This document shows, in pieces, positions 1 to 13,866 of a stretch of DNA of 64,000 nucleotides. Numbering within the stretch: the first letter of the stretch is position 1; each line of letters starts with the position of its first letter. The position numbers and the translations under genes were made by a program. A model generated the notes under the pieces. It was not told the origin of the DNA, searched no databases, and saw nothing but the letters and a program-made list of their open reading frames with translations. The stretch comes from Pagrus major. Its lineage: Eukaryota; Chordata; Actinopteri; Spariformes; Sparidae. The stretch is taken from the NCBI RefSeq assembly GCF_040436345.1, contig NC_133234.1:9486446-9550445 (forward strand), read 5' to 3'.

Positions 1-1618
1 CTGGAGTGATAACTTTCATATCGACATGTACGTAAAGAGTCAGAGAGAGAGAGAGGACTGAATAGCTTATCATGGTATTTTCAGTGTGTAAAGAGTTGTT
101 GCTGTATGAGCCCTGTCACTCCCTGAGTCACTGATCAGCTTTATGCATGCCCATGTGTCTACACACCCCCACATTCACTTTGATTTTGCTCATATTTTTT
201 CACATGTTTCTAATTTTGCATTTTTCTTTGTTTTCATTTCTCTGTGCTTGTTTCTTTGTCTCTCCTTCTTTTTCCATTTTATTTTTATTTTTCATATGCT
301 TTTGTATTTCACCCCTTGTGTACCATTTGCTTCGCTTGTAAGCATGACTTATATTTGAAATAAACAAAAAAACTGAAAAAAGAAAAAATCGACCAAACCC
401 TTTTTGTTGCATTAGGTGTAAGTTTGCCGCACGTGTGCAAGGTTTTGCAATGAGCACGGTTCAAATCACGTCCTACGCTTTTGGATTTAAAAACCGATGA
501 TTAAAAATGTCATCATTAACAGATGATTTCCCCCATCCTTGTGTAGAGAAGACATTTCTCACATGCAAGCGTGCACAAACACATTTAAACACACACTCCC
601 GCTGCAGTTGGGTTCGATACGTGGTCCGTGGGTTCAATCTGTTTGCCTCAGGAGATCATTACAGCAAACGATGCACAGCATGGGCTCAAATCTCCCCGCT
701 TTCATCCCAAACTATCTAACCCTTGCTGGCTGCCTCTCCTTGTTCTTTTCTGTATCTGCAGCTAATTCTTCTTATTTCTCTGAGGTCCTTGTTGCTGATC
801 ACCGCAAACTTCACTGCACATGATGCCGTTTGTTCTGTCTCTTTCTTAGAATTTACAATGTTGTTCTCTTCATCGGCCTTCCTCCACATCTCCTCTGAGC
901 TGGCCCTCCTCCTCCAAAAGCTGAGGCCACTCACATCTTCATTCACTCCTCCAATCTCTTCCTCCTTCATCTCCTCCCTCACATATTCTTTTTATTTGTT
1001 TCTTTTTGCATTTTAATTGAGGAAGCGGACAAGGGGACACTCTCCTCCCCGTGTGTCTCCCATTAACCTGAGCCGCAAAGACTCATTCGGCGGATAACAC
1101 ACAGCCAGGATTAATATTTCCTGCAGGGTAGCACCTCACTGAAATAGAAACACTCTGGCTGCATAAACACCCTCCCCTCTCTCCGTGAGCCCATCTCAAC
1201 AGATTACCGCTCCTCCTTGCGATTAAACAAATTTCACCAAGATTACAGCTTTACCGTTTCTGGACTGCTCTGCCTGCACGCTCATTTAGTTATTAGCCTG
1301 CTGACATAAATCCCTGGTCCAAAAGTGTACGTGCAGCTAAGACCTCATGGACTTGTACATGCTTCATGAGGTGGAATGCATAAATATGGATGTACGCCCA
1401 CCCACTTTAGATTTGGATACTGATGTGGGGATGAGGTTCAAAAGGCACATTCTGCACTCTGCCATGCACCTTTTCCCCTTCTTCCCCTCCCACCATCTTT
1501 TTTGCTTCGTCGCAACATCCTGCAAGCAGACGATGATTAACACTCCGAAATCCCACCAGTTCTCCCGAATCAGCTTTGAAAGTTAAAATCCAAAGTGATC
1601 CTCCTCTCAGATTACCCT

Positions 1619-1640
1619 CACACACACACACACACACACA
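1619..1640. repeat. (CA)n microsatellite
   Basis: Eleven uninterrupted CA units. Low-complexity open frames around it are artefacts of the repeat. Confidence 0.9.
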
Positions 1641-2296
1641 TCTTCTGCTACATGAACCCCGCTCTTCTTCCAGGTTCGGTGTGTTTGCATGCTGCACTAA
1701 TCCTCAGCCAACAAAAGGAAACGGAGAGCGTCGCCTTAGGTCATACATGTCACGTCTAATGAAAGGCCTCAACCGGAGAGAGGCTGGCCTTACACCCAGA
1801 AAGTAAACAAACACAAGATGACCTTCATGATTGTTACACACACACACACATACACACAGTGATTTATAGTTCAATTAACAACAAGAATGATAGTGGTGGC
1901 ATTTAGGCTGCAGGAGTATACGGTTCAGATCACCACAGTGAGGGGTCACGATAGCCAGGAGGTGACTGCAATACAACGTCCACCTTATACAAGTGTGAGA
2001 GGCCAAGCACCAACACGGTGGCAGCGGAGGTCACATGGTTCAAACGGAGTGTGTGTGTGCAAATGTGGGGAAAAGTGAGAGTAAGTGCATTCATGCGAGT
2101 AAGAGAGAGTGTGCGTGTGTGCATATCTGTTTTCTGGCCGTTTGTGTGGCCCCAGCACTCCAGATGTTGCCAACAAGAACAACCTTGTGTCTGCATATAT
2201 CATTAGATGAATATAATAATATATTAGATGAAATTCACTTATGTTAGTCATGAATTCTGCTCAAACAGAGTTTATAACATTTAAAGTTATTCGTCT

Positions 2297-2646
2297 TTAA
2301 AGGTGCACTATGTAGTTTGGGGGAGTAAATTTTAATCAAAGGAAACTGATTTTTACTTTATGCCAAAACAAACTAAATAAACAAACTCTCTTTGTTTTCA
2401 TGACTGAATAAACTCAATAAACAAACACAATTTCATACTGTTCTACATTCTTTATATTTGGCGGACCCTGCCACCTTTCTAGCTTCAAAGTGTTCTGGGG
2501 ACCTTTTTTCCATCTAGAACAGCTTGTTTATTCACTTATGGAAACAATAAATATTTCTGAGTTTGTATTATTACCTCATTAATATTTTAAGTATGAAAAA
2601 TTCTGAGTTTGAATTTCTTCGCCAAAACTACATAGTGCCCCTTTAA
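2297..2646. mobile_element. MITE, about 350 bp
   Basis: The ends are inverted repeats: TTAAAGGTGCACTATGTAGT on the left and ACTACATAGTGCCCCTTTAA on the right, nearly perfect over about 20 bp. The interior is AT-rich with no coding capacity. I recognise termini of this type from fish genomes as a non-autonomous DNA transposon; the superfamily cannot be assigned from the sequence alone. Confidence 0.8.
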
Positions 2647-2738
2647 GCTGAAAACAACGTTTAGTTCTGGTGATACAAGGTTTTCATCCGACAGCATCAC
2701 AACATGCATACAGATCTATATTTTGTGGTTGATCTCCA

Positions 2739-2765
2739 GTGTGTGTGTGTGTGTGTGTGTGTGTG
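2739..2765. repeat. (GT)n microsatellite
   Basis: About 13 GT units with no interruptions. Confidence 0.9.
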
Positions 2766-3724
2766 CACTGCAGTGGGCTTTTTAGCCATTGTGTTATGTA
2801 ATGAAGGACACCGTCACTTAAAGGGCTGTCCCACTCTGGCCTGATTTAAGGCAGACAGATAAGCAATACTCGATACAGCAGGGGGGCGAACATATGGGCT
2901 GCGACCACACGCAATAAATGGGAAACACTTTTCCATTTCAGCCGCTCTCTCTCTTTCTTTGACACACACATGATAATGACATCAGGATATGGCATCATGG
3001 TTCATATTTCAAGTTCATTTTTGCCTGCTCATGGAATTTTTTGGGACAGTTTGAGCCTTTTGGGGTCAAATCATACTTTGGCACCACATATACCATCATT
3101 TAAACATTTATAACACCTTCAGGCTGTGTACTTTGGTTTGACCTTCTAATATAAGGCTGTATAAAAGTTAATAAATGCTTATAAATTCGTAATAGGCATT
3201 AATAAGAGCAACCTTTGGTTGTAGGAAATCCCTTCAGCCAGTATAACTTTGTCTTTTTGAGAGCTCTCTAATCTCTCTTGATGGCTTATTAGAAAGTGAG
3301 AAACTCATGCCCCTAATAATGACTTACATTCATAACTGCAGACTTGAAGACTTGTTAGAAAGCAATTAAGTCATTCATAGTGGGTCATGAGTTTCTTAGT
3401 ACTGAGTTTCACATCAGATCGGAAGTTACAGAAGTGAGCGGACCATAAAAAAGGGTTCTTCCATTAGTGCAATCTGCAGGGGGCTGCGATGATAATGAAT
3501 GGATTTTGTCAGGACTGTCCGAAATCCTGCTAGTTTCATTCTCTAGAGGACTGAAGAGCTAGACAAAAAAAAGTAAGTTAGAAGATGATACACGCTTGCA
3601 AGAAGGATTTTTCACAACTTGGCAACCTAAAAAGTAATACCCAAATAAATTTACTCTCAGCATCACAGCATTGATATCAATGTAGATAAATACTGTACAT
3701 GTTTTTTTTCAAGGTACAAGATTG

Positions 3725-4172
3725 CAGTGTTGTAAAAAGTACCCAAAAGTCATACTTGAGTAAAAGTAAAGACATTTTGTTAAAATGTTATTTTGGTAAA
3801 AAGTGAAAGTCACCAATATGAATTGTACTTGAGTAAAAGTCCTAAAGTATCTGATAATAAATGTACTTAAGTATCAAAAGTACAAGTATATACTGTATAC
3901 TATGGGTCGACGGATAATCAATGACAGCATGTCGATAAAATAGATTGATTTAAAAATGTGCTACTTTGGCTCTGATGCAGCATGTAATCTGCAAAGTAAC
4001 TTGTAACTAAAGTTATCAAATAAATGTAGAGGAGTAAAAAGTACAGTATTTGCCTCCAAAATGTAGTTGAGTGGAAGTATAAAGTAGCAGAAAATGGAAA
4101 TACTCAAGTACCTCAAAATTGTACTTAAATACAGGACTTGAATAAATGTACTTAGTTACTTTTTCATCCCTG
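3725..4172. mobile_element. hAT-type non-autonomous element, 448 bp
   Basis: The left end reads CAGTGTTGTAAAAAGTA and the right end, reverse complemented, CAGGGATGAAAAAGTA, giving imperfect terminal inverted repeats starting with CAG. The flanking 8-mers CAAGATTG (3717-3724) and CTAGATTG (4173-4180) match at 7 of 8 positions, as expected for the 8-bp target duplication of hAT elements. The interior is rich in variants of ACTTGAGTAAAAGTA in both orientations and has no coding potential. Confidence 0.82.
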
Positions 4173-5724
4173 CTAGATTGTATATTTCAGGTACTGCAGA
4201 TCCAGCTCACCACTGAACTGGTGGATTCACAGATATCAAATCAATGTTAAACCTGCTTTTTGAGAAACTACAACGTTATTCTATTCTAGTGGCAGAGAGC
4301 AGAGGTTGAGTTAGTGAGTCTTGAAGCTTAGTTGAGTTTTCATGACGATAATGACATTTGTAAAGAGGAGGTCACACTTGCTCAGAGTGGCTACAAAGTA
4401 ATGATGGTCTCCATAGGCTTCCACTAAGAATGCTATAGTTAAGAGCCGTCACATGAACATGGAAACATACTGAAAACTTCATGCAACGAGTTATTTAAAA
4501 TCTAGAGGAATGTTAAATTTGTGCTCACTAATGTACATAATGTATATATTTTGGAACCCACACACAAATCTGCATCAACAAACTCAAGCATACACATGTA
4601 TTGTGCTATTTCTGTGATTAGCTCCACCTCTCTGTTGTCGCTAGTTTCACGGTGACTTCCTCTGGTTTTAGGAGAGAGGGGAAAAAAAGACACTCGAGGC
4701 AGGAAGCAAATCACACGAGTGTGAGCCCAAAATACCTGCCATGTGTGAAAACACGTTTTCACCAAGATGTGGAAAGAGACAGAAGTTTCCCACAAAGTTG
4801 CCTCCCCCTCTGCTCTACTTTCTCATCTCCCCTCCATCTCCCCTGCCTTCTGATTACCTCCAGGGTTGAGCTGTCACTCTCCATCACCTCCAACTTGTCA
4901 CCACTGTGTGTGCGAGCATGTCACCATGCATGTGCGCATGCGAGTAAATGTGTTAAAATGTGCACACGTATGCGCCTGCGTCACCACTTGCTGTAAATCC
5001 TCCCAAAAGTGAGAGGACATATAAGTTGACAGTTTCCTGGCTGCATCAGATGTGACAATTTTCACCCTCCAGCTGCTTTACCTTCCTCTCGCCTCCTCTT
5101 CTTGCTCCTCCTCAGTCCTGCCAGGCTTCGCTGGGCCCACACACATACTTAAATGTGGGTCAGCGCCCACTGACTCAAGGGTTTGGCTGTGTGCTGTTTT
5201 TGTGTTTGTCAGTCTGTTTATCAGGGTGAAGCTAAAATGTTTGACATATGAAAAGTTGAAAGATTGGATGCTTTTTATCTGTCATTCCTTGAAGGTGGCA
5301 TTCCCATTTTTAAGACTGTAAAATATATGATTCCGAGATAAACATTTTGTCTGTCATAGTCAAACTCATATCAGTCAAAAGAGAAGTTCATACGACCTGC
5401 AGACACACAGTGAGCCGGCCCCTGAAGCTCCATTTCATCCTTCTTTCAAACTTCTAATGGGCCATCTGTTTGTAGCTTCAAGCAGGCATGGAAACCAGCT
5501 ATAAACAGCCCAGATAAATATGTGAGGTTCTTGGAAACTTTTAATTTAGCACAAAACTGCTTTTCTTCCATATTGAAGGCGTTTGAAGAAAGAAAAAAGC
5601 ACACTACAAAAGGCTAGCCTACATGTTAGGTAGAATGAAAACAGAACCACTCAGATGATACCTGCATCAAACTGCTGAATAATAACCCAGAAAAATGTAT
5701 AGACATTATACATAGACATAGACA

Positions 5725-6500
5725 AACATTTCTGGAGCCTCACAACAAAACAGTGTTGCTGCATTCTCCTAGACAACTGAAGTAGATGGGGATTTGTTTT
5801 AAAACAACTGAAGAAAGAAAATAAAATGGCTCCACAAAGTTTGACTGGTGTAATCCGAGTCTATGGAAGCCCCAAGAACCGAAATTGATTTAAAAAAAAA
5901 AAAAAAAAAAAAAAACAACAACAAAACAATGTAATTTACCCCCAATTTTTAAGCCAAAATCCCTTCTGTAGCCACTAGGCTAATTGTAATGGCTTTAAAA
6001 ACATTTTTAAAAAAACAACTGACAAAAAACACATAAAATGGCTCTGTACAGCTCGTCTGGCATAATCCAAATCTCTGGAAGCCCTCAAGCCCAAATTGAC
6101 TTTAAAAGTCATATTTACATGCTGGACGCGTGGTCAAGCTTGTGCACCCACTTCAGACAGGTACGCGCTAACACCGTTCGCTTAGTGGCTACAGGTAAGA
6201 TTTCGGCTAAAAAAAAGTGGGGGTAAATGATGCTTTTCAAATCAACTTGGGTGTCTTGAGGCTTCAGTAGACTTGGGTTACACAAGATAAGCTTTGTGGA
6301 GCCATTTTCTTTTCTTTTTTCAGTTGTTTTTTCACATTTTAAAATGAGTCCCCATCTAATTCAGTTGTTCTGGAGAATGCTGCAATGCTGTTTTGCTGCG
6401 TAGCTCCATAAATGTTTTGAGAACATGGAAACTTTATCTGACTTCATCGGATGAGTAAATAATGACTGATTTTTCATTTTTGTTTGAACTTTTTCTTTAA
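5725..6500. mobile_element. Palindromic fish MITE, diverged copy 1
   Basis: The left half (blocks near 5733 'TTTCTGGAGC' and 5790 'TGATGGGGA'-like) and the right half (near 6345 and 6410) are inverted copies of each other, so the element is a long imperfect palindrome. The right end is TTTTCATTTTTGTTTGAAC...TTTCTTTAA. The same family is present at 38554-39011, where the terminal GTTCACCC...TTCCTTTAA arrangement is better preserved. The left terminus is degenerate, so its coordinate is approximate. Confidence 0.7.
5890..5914. repeat. Poly(A) tract inside MITE
   Basis: A run of more than 20 A residues followed by CAACAACAAAAC low-complexity sequence. It lies within the palindromic MITE and has no separate role that can be read from the sequence. 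Confidence 0.8.
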
Positions 6501-8878
6501 GTTGGCCAACAAAAACAAAAACCACATGACGACCTCGGTGCTAACGGGAAAGCTAAACAAGCTAGCTTGTTATTGTTCATGGCAGAATAATAACCAGATA
6601 CTGATAAAGTATATTACCATGGAACTGAATGTCATCCTTTTAAAAGTAGCTGCTCGAAAAGGAAAGTAAAAAAAATAAAAAAACGTACAGGTAGAGAGAG
6701 AAAGACCTACAAGTTAGTTTGTTAGCATGAAAACAAAACCAAACAGATGTTACAGCCTACAGCCTAGATGTTACCTAACAGCTGAATAATAACCCAGAAA
6801 ACAATATAGACTTTTGAATAACAGATAAATCACCATGGAATTTTATTTTCAAGGTTGTTGAAAAGATCTGTGTGCTCAAGGGTAAAGCTATATTTGCTTT
6901 TATTAGCATAAAACCACTCTGACTCTGCCTGAATCTAACAGCTGAACAATAACCCATTTAGCTGTGTAGGCTAGGCTACTTGCAAACTGAAAAATCACCA
7001 TATGTGTCACCATTAATCCTGTTTGTCATGCACATTTATAATTACAGCTCCCTACATGTCTAAAAAAGACTAAGCTGTCAGGCAGTCAGATGTAAATATA
7101 CAGTAGCTTAGATGTAAATGCGTCATTGCCTCCACGTTTGTTTGTTTTATGACCAAAAAAAGCACATGAAAAGCATGTTTGGCGCACATATAAGTAGAAA
7201 AGTTCCCGTCAAACTAATCATTTAAGTTTTTATATAAGTATCTGTCTTATATACGTATATATTATTCTTTTAATGATATAAAAGTTACATATATTTTACT
7301 GTAGGCTATGTTGCAGCAGCTTGGATTTCTTCATCAATTTACTTGTATTAACTTTGTCTTTGACTTAAACGTGCATCTACCTATAAACCAACATTATTTT
7401 ATTTGATTTTTTTACAAATGATCTCACCTAAAATGCTAAATGATAAAAAAGTGTACATGAGATTTCAGAGACAATATGAGCAGACATGTCAGAGGAATCT
7501 AAAACAGAAGTATCAACACACTGAAAAACACAAAAGTACTTCTGTGTGCAGTCCTTTGTGTGTGCGGTGTGTGTAAGACGTAAGTTGTCATCTTCTCACT
7601 CTTTATCTGTAATTGCCAGTGACAGGGAAGCCGGTCTTAACTGTATCTTTGATGAAAAGTGGGAGCAATGACTGATGAGAGAGCACTGACAACGGAGGGA
7701 AAATAAAGAGATTGTGACACTGATGTCTGACAGCCATTTTACTTTTCAGTGGATTATCTAAAAGATTTGTTTTAATGTTAAATCTCTGGATGGATGGTGT
7801 CTAGATATTGGGAAGTGGTTTCAGACAGATGGTGTATGTACTGTAGTGTAGGGAGAGAGAACATTTTGAAAAGAGGAGGGAGATTCTCGCAGGCTGATGG
7901 GTTGATGAGTCCAGTCGAGGGACATCACTCATCCTTCCCCGTGTGTGTGTTTATGAGTGGGTTTGTGTATTTTTAGTGACTTTTTAATATGTCAGTTTGT
8001 GTTTATTATTCAAGCTCCACAAGCTCCTTCGTCATATAATTTCAAAAACTGTAAACCAAATTTCCAAAATGTTATCAAAAACATAAAAACTCAACACAAA
8101 TGTAATTTAAATCTTAATTTTACTGGAACCTCAAAGACAAATTTTATGGTATAAAGTGCTGTGAAAAGTGAACCCATGTGCAGTCACAGGATCAATAACG
8201 TGTGCATTAATGCATGAACATGACATGAGGATGCTGAACGTCCCGGCTTTAATGTATTCATTTTATAATCATCAATGGAGTCGTGCTGCAGAGGGACAGA
8301 GGAAGTATTTTTCTGTTTGAGGGGTTTCGTTAATATTAGTTATAACAAATCACTGAGCGTGTGTTCTGTTCTGTGTGATCTGTGTGGACTAATTGATTGT
8401 TACAGGACATTAGCTAAGTCTCATCTCAGTGTGGCTTTAATGAGATGGGAGAGCATGGAGATGACCTCGCTGTTACGTAATGTTATAGAGAAATAAGGAG
8501 TCGTGGACGGAATATATAAATTTCACATAGTCTGTAATGTTTGTAATGTTTGTAATGTAATGTTGTTTTTTGTAATGTTTCACAGAAACACAGGAATCCT
8601 TTTCTATGAATGTTTTTGTAATAAATGCAGCCCAAATTAGGGTTTTAAAGGTTTCCTTGCTAAATTTATCATATTTTGCATTCAGTTTGAATTTTTTCTC
8701 ATTTCATTATTCAAATTACATCAGAAGAAAAAGCATGGTTCTCAAAGTGAGCTCTGCATGAGAACCTCAATTTTTAGTCAATTTTTTATTCATGGTTATA
8801 ATAACCAATGATGGACTGTAACTAAATAGGCCTAAAATTGTCTCAAGTACTGTACTTAAGTAGAGTTTTATACTTTTC

Positions 8879-9010
8879 TTAAAGGTGCAATATGCAAGAA
8901 TTTTAGTTTAAAACATTAAGAAGTTAAATAAAATTAACAACAGAATGTGAAGTTTTGACGTTATGTCAAAGACATGACTGGTCCCCGAACGCCTGAAAAA
9001 GTTTGCTCCC
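8879..9010. mobile_element. Partial MITE (AAAGGTGCAATAWG family)
   Basis: It starts with TTAAAGGTGCAATATGCAAG, followed by an interior resembling the complete element at 17913-18284 ('AACAGAATGTGAAG' against 'AACAGAATATGAAG'). The matching right terminus was not found, so the copy is truncated or too diverged to delimit. Confidence 0.6.
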
Positions 9011-11424
9011 AGTCCCGGCAGAATATCACTAGCTCAAAGGCTAAATGAGCTAACTTGATATATATACAGTATCTGTATATATATTTAGGCAATCTGACAA
9101 ACAGTATACAGATATTTTTAATCTGGAAAATGTTGAGTATCACAGCTGATAATCGGTCTGTTCCCAATATTAATCACCCAGTTGTGATTGGATGGGACAG
9201 CTGCAGATCATTTTCTGAATTTTGGCAGGTTGGAAGGATGTGACATTAGTGATAAGCTAATTGTTCTGATGTGAATAAGTTAGTGAAGTGAATTCTTTGT
9301 GGTAGTTGAGAGTGAAACTAAGAAGAATCAGAAGTAAATGTTTCTAAGGCGCAAAACAGGCAGCAACAGGGTGACAAAATGTAGTGACAGTGTATGAGAA
9401 CAGATCCAGGCTGCACTCCATTAACAAACATGCACCTTTTCATTCATAATATCACTGAATTAGACTTCATCTTTGGCAGCCACCACAAGCCTTTTCCTCA
9501 CCCTGCCAGTCTTAATCTTTACACCAGCTGCACGGCCATCTTCACTCTTTCAAAGGCATCCGCCGAGACTCTCGTGAAGCTCAGCCAACGCCCCATAAAC
9601 ACTCCATAGCCTGGAGACAGGTGAAGTTTTTGTTGCAGATTAAAAGTCCAAATCAGCAAGTTGTTTGAGCGGCGAGCCAAGAGAAGAGTGTGTGGAGGCC
9701 CGAGGCAGTGCACGGCAATGAGTCAGAGAGGGGATGAAGAGCAGAGAGAGACTGGAGGAGAGGAAGACAAATGATATGGTTTAAAGAGGGGGAAGACAAG
9801 AACGAGACAGATTTAGGGCTGAGTTTAGCTGAGGAGGGGGCAGAGAGCGGAAGAATAAGAAGACTGAAAGAAAAAAGAATTGAAAAAGAGGAGAAAAAAG
9901 AAGAGAGAAAGTGATTTACATCTTACATCAGGAGGCGTTTTAAGTCTTTTTGTTGTGTGATGCAAATATTTAGACGGCAACAATTTCAGTTTATAATCTA
10001 ATACAGACTTTCACAACCCCGCACACTTTCACTGTGTATATAAAAGGATTCACAATAAGATGATTAAGATATGAATTGATTTGAATGAATGAATTTAATA
10101 TCCTGTTATAAAATACAGCTCCAGAAATAGTATAACTCATAAAAGTGTGATTTTTGGGGTCTTATTTCTTGTTGTCATTTTTCTATTTGGTGGCTTGATA
10201 TGAGCTCTCTCACCTACTTTAGTTAGTGATTTGCTACATTATCAATAATTCCATTAAAGTTGGAATATGTAGGAATTGAAACATTTACAAACATGTATGT
10301 AACGCTGTGATCACTGAAGTCACATAGTGTAGAAACCATTCAATCTATCAGTGTTGTTTTCATGGGTAGGTGACGCCAAGTGTGACAGTGACAGGGTGAA
10401 CCGGCAGGTCCATTACACGCTTTGGCGTGATATCTGGCTATTGTTTGTTTTGCTCACTCATGAACGAGGGCGATTATTCATTGCTGTTTGCTACGTGTTC
10501 TGTCTCCGCAAACTTCCGGGGTGAACGAAACGACCCAAGAGATTATCGGATAAGAAGAGAGGTAAAATGATGAAGTCAGATAGATTTTTGCTGGCAATGA
10601 TGTTTGTTTAACAATGAAGACAACAACTCCCACGATCCAGCGCTTCTTCACAATGTCATCAAACTCTATCTTTTGTCACCACTTTGACTGAGAGACCTCT
10701 CGTGGCAGAAATTACATGCTGTGTATTTAATAAACCCCAAAACAGGCTGAGAAATACACAACCCACAGTGTGTTTTAGGGGGGATTACTCCTTTACTACA
10801 GTAACTAAGTCGCACAAACTGTACACACATGTACCATTTGTTTACATGAGACTTGTGGCTGAAAAAAAAAAATCAGATTATGATATCTGACAGCGAAGCC
10901 ACGTCATGCCACCACCAGAGTCCCTGCAGGAGACATTTTGTGTGACACTGTTACTCCCTGTGATCATCACACCCACAAACAGTTTGTTGATGAGCGGAGA
11001 AGAGGCCAAAGGGACTCGCTTTCCTCTTTGAAAGGTTGAGTGTGAACAAGCTGCCCCTGGCCGTCGCTGTCAGGTCCATCATACACTAGGTTGTGTGTGT
11101 TTTGTGTACCTGTACGTGTGTGTGTGTGTGAATGATAGAAAGGGCTAAACACATGAGCTTCGTTAGCGAAACAGAGGCACCAGTGTTTGAATTATTGATC
11201 AAGGGAGTGAATACCATCAACACTGTAAATTCAGCAAATGCACAGGGAGCGGAAATGTGTTTATTCAAAGTGATGAGTATGCCTGTGTGCATGTGTGTGT
11301 ATCTGTGTTAGTGTGAGATAACGAGGGAGGTGTCATCAGCTGTGGGAAGGAGGTTCGGGTGGTCAGGCAGTGAGTCTTTAGCTGATACTAAATTAATGAA
11401 ATGAAAGAGCTAGGAAGTACAAAA

Positions 11425-11425
<1 letters not shown>

Positions 11426-11479
<54 letters not shown>

Positions 11480-11510
11480 CGTGCGTGTGTGTGTGGTGTG
11501 TGTGTGCCTG
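11426..11510. repeat. Long (TG)n microsatellite with CGTG interruptions
   Basis: About 25 pure TG units are followed by GCGTGCGTGCGTG and further TG units. It generates spurious Cys-Val and His-Thr open frames on both strands, which are not genes. Confidence 0.95.
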
Positions 11511-11839
11511 TTTGTGTCATTCCTATGCATTTCTTTCATCCAAACACAACAAGCCCCCGAGTCAAAACACGACCATATTGCAGGAAATCTTGCCCGTATG
11601 TCGTTCAGCAAAAAAGGCCGCCAGTCAAATACAGTTGAGTGGAATTTATGGTGGAGGACACACAGAACAAAACACACAAACAGCAAGGAGATGAGGCACT
11701 TTTTTCTCAACAGGCGCAAGCTGTAAATTAGGATGCTGACTATAAAATGCAGTAGAAAGGATGAAAATCCAATGATTGGGCTCACTTTTATAATTGTAGT
11801 AAAATAAAATGGATTTGGTAGTTAACGTTTCTACAAACC

Positions 11840-12270
11840 AATGATGCGTTCACATTTGAACGCGTTGTTGGCTATGTGTCAAACCTACATCTCTACAAAC
11901 GTGTCATATCAAATTCACATTACATGTTTATAAAGTGGAGGCGATGGTGGTGGAGTTAAAGGAGAGATGGCTGCCAAGCCAGTGACCACTGTTCAAGACT
12001 GTGTTTCAACATTTGTATACGATAAACCACTGGATTGTTTTAAGGAGACATTGGGACATCTCCAGCTGTGATTGTAGCAACCAAAACAGGTATTTTTAGG
12101 CCACAACACGATCTTTTCCTAACCCTACCCAAGTGGTAATTGTGCCTAAACCTAACCAGACCATAAGCACAGTGGTGTCACATCATAAAATACAAATGGG
12201 ACCTAAAGAAATGTAAAGTTGTAACATTAACGAAATATAAAGTCTCAGCATATCTGTGGTTTACAGACTG
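11840..12270. mobile_element. Interspersed repeat family R1, copy 1
   Basis: It shares a series of blocks with 14070-14470 and 15900-16400: 'GTGGTGGAGTTAAAGG', 'GGCTGCCAAGCC', 'GTTCAAGACTGTGTTTCAAC', a 'TTTTAAGGAGAC' block, 'CCAGCTGT' and 'AAAGTTGCAAC'-like ends. All three copies have the same orientation. No clear terminal inverted repeats or coding frame are visible. It is probably a degraded non-autonomous transposon. Confidence 0.65.
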
Positions 12271-13866
12271 TATATTGCAAACAGTTATTCTGGCGGTTTG
12301 GGTTGAATTTGAAGGTTTGGAGTTATTATTATGTGTAGAAAGACTAAAATTGAGAGATGTTAAGCATCAAAGTGGTAAAACTCAATGCAGGCAAATGTAT
12401 CATTATAGCTTAAACAGCCCTGCATCATTGTAACACGGTTATATTAAACCCACTTGGCCAGTAAGCAGGGTAGCAATGTTTGTGTGTGTCAGTATGTGTG
12501 TATACAAGTTGGAAGGATGTGGGATATTTTAATACGTCTGAGGCCTGTAGTGTGTGTTAAACAGGCAAAGAGAGCCAAACACAGTTTCCTTAAAAAAAAA
12601 GCTTTCCAGCAACAGGATTTGAACCACTTCACTGGTGTAGTGTGTTAATGCCTATAAAAACTCAATGAAAACAAAATAGTGGTACAATATAGGTTTTGTT
12701 TGATAGGATGTTTTATCGTATGATATTTGGTTCAACATCAGCAAAAAAAAAAAAACTGGCACAGCATAGCAGAGCATTAGTTCAGGCAAGGCACTAAGGT
12801 CATGCTTGGCATCAGCTGATTGGCATTAGATGCTTCAGTCATGCGTCACAATCACTGGCTCATTGACAGCTGTGCAGCTATCAGCTGACTAATAACGTCC
12901 AATCAGATTCAAGTAGGTATAAATTGCAACCATTATAACCTGACAATCGTCAGTATTACTCTACTGATGTTATCATATTAAACTCTTCTGTTTGCTTTCA
13001 CAGCTCCCTCAACCACATTAACCTTCTCTATATGAGTTTTTGTTATTGCTGATTTAACTTTTAATGTTCATGTATGTTTAATAAGAGGGGGATTCTTTCT
13101 CCCAGCAGGTTGTTGCCCCCTTAAAGAGCAAAGCCTTTTCTGACAAATCTAACCACTGATAAAAATGGCAAATTCCTCGACTTAAGTTTCTTATCAGCCC
13201 AATATTTTAAGGCAAATGGCAAGAAAGACAGAAAAATAATTTCAAAATGGCTGTGAAGTTTGCCGGGACTGTATTCCCCATGTGATTTCTGTTTCGTCTC
13301 TGTTGACCTCTGTCTAACCAACACCCCAGCACACACCCTACTGATGTAAAATTACTGTACACACCGCTTCTTTTCACATCTGATACATAACCACACAAAC
13401 ACAAGCAGGCAGGAATCATGAAAAAATGCCCAGATTGCACACACATTCACACACAGGTAACTTCCACACACAGTGAACGCACCCTCCCCCGGGAGGAGAG
13501 TTTGTACTGTAAATGAATTGCTTGCATGTATGTGTGCACGTGTGTTCCAGCTGTTCAGGAAAGCTCTCACAGGGGACCAGCGATGCACATCTGGATAACA
13601 GATGATGTTTGTTGTCTCATTCACTGACAGTCTGAAGTCGTTTTAGAATCAAGCTGTGCAGCTAATCAGCAGTGTTTCTTTTGCTTTCTCTTCTTTTTTG
13701 GTTAAACCTCCACAAGATGTCAAACAACAATGCAAATTCATATATTAGAAATAATAAAAAAATAAATAAATTAGTGTGTTACAAAAGTGTCACCGTGATT
13801 CAATCTGGTCAAAATTACAAGTTGAGCACTAATTTATGTTAAATGTGTTTATGTGTTGCTCTGCAG

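Larger units (their letters stand above)
1..13866 (+). other. Non-coding stretch, presumed shisa8 upstream intron
   Basis: I see no convincing exon in this 13.9 kb. Its open frames are short, repeat-driven or low complexity. The first shisa8 exon in the window starts mid-codon behind a good acceptor at 13866, so the sequence to its left should be intron. The exons for the signal peptide, cysteine-rich ectodomain and membrane span were looked for and not found, and are presumed to lie outside the window. The stretch holds several MITEs (2297-2646, 3725-4172, 5725-6500, 8879-9010, 11840-12270) and CA/TG microsatellites. An undetected small exon or a different transcription unit cannot be excluded. 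Confidence 0.6.

Noticed and set aside
420-660. tRNA-like 'GGTTCAAATC' and 'GGTTCGATAC' motifs
   Set aside because: No A-box at proper spacing and no cloverleaf could be folded around either motif.
11393-11785. Long open frames on both strands with poly-His-Thr or Cys-Val runs
   Set aside because: They are translations of the (TG)n microsatellite, with no splice signals or family similarity. The same applies to frames at 24428-25023.
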